A DNA stretch of 64,000 bases from Bradyrhizobium hipponense (GTDB lineage Bacteria; Pseudomonadota; Alphaproteobacteria; Rhizobiales; Xanthobacteraceae), in the NCBI RefSeq assembly GCF_008123965.1, contig NZ_VSTH01000087.1:1-64000 (forward strand). Direction: 5' to 3'. Below are positions 61,828 to 64,000 of this stretch, in pieces; position 1 is the first letter of the stretch, and each line of letters opens with the position of its first letter. The notes under the pieces are model-generated. The model saw only the letters and a list, made by a program, of their open reading frames with translations. It was not told the origin of the DNA and ran no database searches. The position numbers were made by a program, and so were the translations under genes.

Positions 61828-62466
61828 ATGGACAATGCCACCCGCTCGGAACGATCCCGCAAGGCTGCGCTCGAAGCCGCGATCAGAATCATCGCGCGCG
61901 ATGGGCCTGGCCGGCTGACGCTCGATGCCATCGCGCGCGAGAGTGGTCTTAGCAAGGGCGGCGTCATGCATCAGTTCCGCACCAAGGAGGCCGTGCTCAA
62001 GGCGCTCCTGGAGCGGCAGATGGAGCATTTCGAGGAGTTCTCGACCCGTTATCTGGCGAAGGTGAGTGCGACCTCGGCAAATCCCAATCTGGCGACGCAG
62101 CTTGCGACCGTGCGCGAAGCGGCCACGTCGCCGAATTCGGCGGCGCTCGCGCTGGTCGCAGCGATGGTCGAAAATCCCGATCTGATGTCGCTTCCGCGCG
62201 ACCGCGAGATGAAGAGGGTGGAGGCCATCAAGGCGGAGGCCGCCGATCCCGAGCTCGCGCTGTTGCGCTGGGCAGCGGCGCGGGGGCTGTTGTTGAGCTC
62301 GCTACTTGGCATGTCGCCGCTTGGCAAGGACGAGCACCAGCGCCTATTCGCGCGTCTGCTCGACGACGATCAATGGCGGCCGCTCGAAAAGCCGGCCAAG
62401 GTCCGCGCCGTGAAAGCCGGCACGACATCCGCCGCGAAGGCCGGAACGGCGCGCAAGCGCGCGTGA
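61828..62466 (+). CDS. TetR-family transcriptional regulator
   Basis: The 212-residue protein has a TetR helix-turn-helix (about 12-55; LTLDAIARESGLSKGGVMHQ then FRTKEAVLKALL) and a variable ligand-binding helical body with a basic C-terminal tail (KAGTTSAAKAGTARKRA). The start at 61828 (MDNATRSERS) is preferred over in-frame 61780. It is divergent from the ABC importer and next to the promoter-operator at 62546-62574, so either could be a target. Confidence 0.9.
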   Translation: MDNATRSERSRKAALEAAIRIIARDGPGRLTLDAIARESGLSKGGVMHQFRTKEAVLKALLERQMEHFEEFSTRYLAKVSATSANPNLATQLATVREAATSPNSAALALVAAMVENPDLMSLPRDREMKRVEAIKAEAADPELALLRWAAARGLLLSSLLGMSPLGKDEHQRLFARLLDDDQWRPLEKPAKVRAVKAGTTSAAKAGTARKRA

Positions 62467-62545
62467 GCCATCGTTAGCGAACTCGAACCGGTCGTTGCCT
62501 AATACCGCGCCTGCGGCCAAATGTGCCAGGCCGTGCTGTTCGCAT

Positions 62546-62574
62546 TTTACAAACCAACCGGTCGGTTTTATAAG
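62546..62574 (+). promoter_or_regulatory. Promoter with TetR-type operator in the spacer
   Basis: TTTACA (62546-62551) and TATAAG (62569-62574) stand exactly 17 bases apart. The spacer is almost wholly the near-palindrome AACCAACCGGTCGGTT (62552-62567), of the AACCNACCGGTNGGTT form usual for TetR-family operators. Transcription would start near 62581 and run to the DUF3313 gene after a leader of about 140 bases. Confidence 0.7.
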
Positions 62575-62645
62575 TGGAAACACTGAGATGGCCCGAGGCG
62601 TCTGACATGGCCCCGGACGATGCGTTGGGCCGGCGATGGTGAGCC

Positions 62646-62679
62646 CCGCAGCCGCGTCTGGTCCCGTACGCGGCTGCGG
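62646..62679 (+). promoter_or_regulatory. Strong hairpin in the DUF3313 gene leader
   Basis: CCGCAGCCGCGT (62646-62657) and ACGCGGCTGCGG (62668-62679) form a perfect 12-bp stem with a ten-base loop, 40 bases before the start codon. No T-run follows, so it is not a plain terminator; it may end the tetR message weakly or act on the leader transcript. Confidence 0.5.
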
Positions 62680-62719
62680 TTGCCATCGCTTTCCGTCAAA
62701 GCCGCAAGAGGAGTCTGGA

Positions 62720-63382
62720 ATGGATCACTCAATCGCCATGCGCGGTCTGGGAACGCTTGCTCTGTGCGCGGCCGCGGCCGGTTGCGCCTCGGTTGCACCC
62801 GTGCCTTATTCGGAGATGGCGTCCTCGGCCTATATGGCGCGGGACAAGTCCGATGCCTCCGGCCGGGTGCCGTACCGCTATTCCACACCGGTCGACTGGC
62901 GCGCCTTTAATAAAGTGATTCTCGAACCGGTCGTGGTTTACCGCGGGAAAGATCACCAGTTCGCCGACATGTCCGACAAGGACAAGGCGACGCTCGCCGC
63001 CTACATGCAGGACCGCTTCGCCGAGCGGCTGCGCGGCCGCTTCATGCTGGTGCGCGAGCGCGGGCCGAGCACGCTGCGGATCAGGCTGACGTTGACCGGC
63101 GCTGTCGCCAACATGCCGGTGCTCGGCACGCTCTCGCGCTTCGATGTCGCCGGCGCAGTCTACAACGGCGTGCAGGCCGCCCGCGACGGCGAGGGCACCA
63201 TGACCGGCTCGGTCATTTACGGCGTCGAGATCTTCGATGCCGCGACCGCGCGCCTGCTCAGCGCCTATGTCACCAAGCAATACCCCGGCGCCTACGACAT
63301 CAAGGCCAGCGTCGGCTCGCTCGCGGCCGCCAACGCCGGCCTCGACAAGGGTGCCGATGCGCTGATGGCGCAATTGAACTGA
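62720..63382 (+). CDS. DUF3313 family lipoprotein
   Basis: The 220-residue protein has a lipoprotein signal ending in AAAAGC (lipobox, Cys22). The mature DUF3313 domain runs from VDWRAFNKVILEPVVVYRGK to the end, with regular beta and helical blocks. AAGAGGAG precedes the ATG. A promoter with a TetR-type operator lies upstream. Members are envelope lipoproteins without a known role; a link to stress or export is common. Confidence 0.87.
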   Translation: MDHSIAMRGLGTLALCAAAAGCASVAPVPYSEMASSAYMARDKSDASGRVPYRYSTPVDWRAFNKVILEPVVVYRGKDHQFADMSDKDKATLAAYMQDRFAERLRGRFMLVRERGPSTLRIRLTLTGAVANMPVLGTLSRFDVAGAVYNGVQAARDGEGTMTGSVIYGVEIFDAATARLLSAYVTKQYPGAYDIKASVGSLAAANAGLDKGADALMAQLN

Positions 63383-63414
63383 CGCCGCAACCCATCAAAC
63401 CAAAGGTGCTGTTG

Positions 63415-63984
63415 ATGAACTTCTTGCTTCGCTTCCTGCTGCGCATTGCGATCACCATCGTGATGATGGTCCTTGGCGGCCAAGCCGGCGCCGTCGGTCC
63501 CATCGATCCCAGCGGCACCTGGCTCGTCGAGGACGGCCGGGCGCGCATCCGGCTCGAGCGCTGCGGACCGTCGCGCGATCGCATCTGCGGCTTTATCGTC
63601 TGGATGAAGGAGCCAGCCGACAAGCGCGGCCAACCCTATCGCGATAGCCAGAATCCCGACACCGACAAGCGCGCCCGCACGCTGCTCGGCCACCAGCTCA
63701 TCATGGGCTTGCAGGCGACGGCCGACGGCCGTTTCGCCGGTGACATCTACAATGCCGAGGACGGCAAATCCTATTCGGTCTCGCTGTGGCGCGAATCTGC
63801 CGACCGCCTCAAGCTCAAGGGCTGCCTGATCAAGCTGTTGTGCCAGACCCAGACCTGGCAGCAGACCCTCGACGTCCAGCCCGGCCAGCTCATCGGCCTC
63901 ACCGGCGATCTCAACGGGCCCCGCGCCGACAAGGAATGGGCGCAGGTGCCGGCGCCGAAGCCGATGCAGGCCAAAGCCAAGTAG
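63415..63984 (+). CDS. DUF2147 family exported protein
   Basis: The 189-residue protein has a signal peptide (about 1-27, ending GQAGA) and a DUF2147 beta-barrel-like domain. GTWLVEDGRARIRLERCG opens it and GDIYNAEDGKSYSVSLW continues it, with two further cysteine regions (DRICGF, KGCLIKLLC). Several DUF2147 proteins bind or modify small metabolites. It follows the DUF3313 gene by 32 bases and is probably co-transcribed. The gene ends 16 bases before the window edge. Confidence 0.85.
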   Translation: MNFLLRFLLRIAITIVMMVLGGQAGAVGPIDPSGTWLVEDGRARIRLERCGPSRDRICGFIVWMKEPADKRGQPYRDSQNPDTDKRARTLLGHQLIMGLQATADGRFAGDIYNAEDGKSYSVSLWRESADRLKLKGCLIKLLCQTQTWQQTLDVQPGQLIGLTGDLNGPRADKEWAQVPAPKPMQAKAK

Positions 63985-64000
63985 CGGATTGCTTCGCTAA

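Noticed and set aside
63984..64000. GGATTGCTTCGCT at the right edge
   Set aside because: It matches one arm of the repeat at 2952-3039, but the window ends before a partner arm can be seen.

Overview
The window is a stretch of chromosome from a high-GC alphaproteobacterium, most probably Bradyrhizobium or a close relative. Pointers are: an aa3 cytochrome oxidase cluster in the order coxB-coxA-ctaB-coxF-ctaG-coxC-DUF983-surf1; an F0-only ATP synthase operon with a b' subunit; a C4-pathway hemA with an Fnr/FixK-type box upstream; and many palindromic interspersed repeats of the sort that litter Bradyrhizobium intergenic regions. I see no tRNA, rRNA, CRISPR array, insertion sequence, phage gene or plasmid gene. 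It looks like core chromosome, not an accessory island. Layout: 0.1-5 kb holds a LysR regulator divergent from a DMT exporter plus a metallo-hydrolase, then a TIGR02186/TauE-SafE pair. 5-8.5 kb is a large PodJ-like Sel1-repeat protein. 8.8-15.5 kb is a PadR-controlled beta-oxidation operon (NTF2-like protein, acyl-CoA dehydrogenase, thiolase, FadB-type fusion). 15.5-22.6 kb holds a frameshifted GST with a divergent MarR regulator, gshA, a PAN-domain protein, a nucleotidyltransferase bracketed by repeats, lepB-tldD and an IalB-family protein. 23-29.7 kb is the cytochrome c oxidase operon, followed to 32.2 kb by an NTF2-like protein and a divergent two-component pair. 32.7-36.9 kb carries thrC, an M16 peptidase, a GNAT acetyltransferase and a secreted protein; 37-39.8 kb the F0 ATP synthase operon. 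41-47.5 kb holds an MHS transporter, a CrbR-like regulator and a CrbS-like transporter-kinase. 47.9-53.6 kb has hemA, an MBL hydrolase, a chemoreceptor and a beta-barrel porin. 53.8-56.1 kb has small regulators, an AEC transporter and two tiny coupled genes. 56.4-61.6 kb is a peptide/nickel-type ABC importer with a divergent TetR gene, and the window ends with a DUF3313 lipoprotein and a DUF2147 protein. Much of the gene content serves respiration: oxidase subunits and their heme and copper assembly factors, ATP synthase F0, and heme synthesis by hemA. Two sensor/regulator pairs lie nearby. Carbon entry is represented by beta-oxidation and, by inference, by a carboxylate-type transporter next to the CrbSR-like pair. 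No clearly undescribed multigene system is evident. The most useful unexplained signals are regulatory or structural: an operator filling the spacer of a good promoter upstream of the DUF3313 gene, a Fnr/FixK box plus two inverted repeats before hemA, a Shine-Dalgarno-sequestering inverted repeat before a small HTH gene, a gene packed tightly between two copies of one repeat family, a repeat flanked by a 17-bp duplication, a repeat placed between a binding-protein gene and its permease genes, a one-base frameshift in gst, an orphan terminator suggesting a small RNA, and two short genes (coxF and a 58-codon gene) that are easy to miss.
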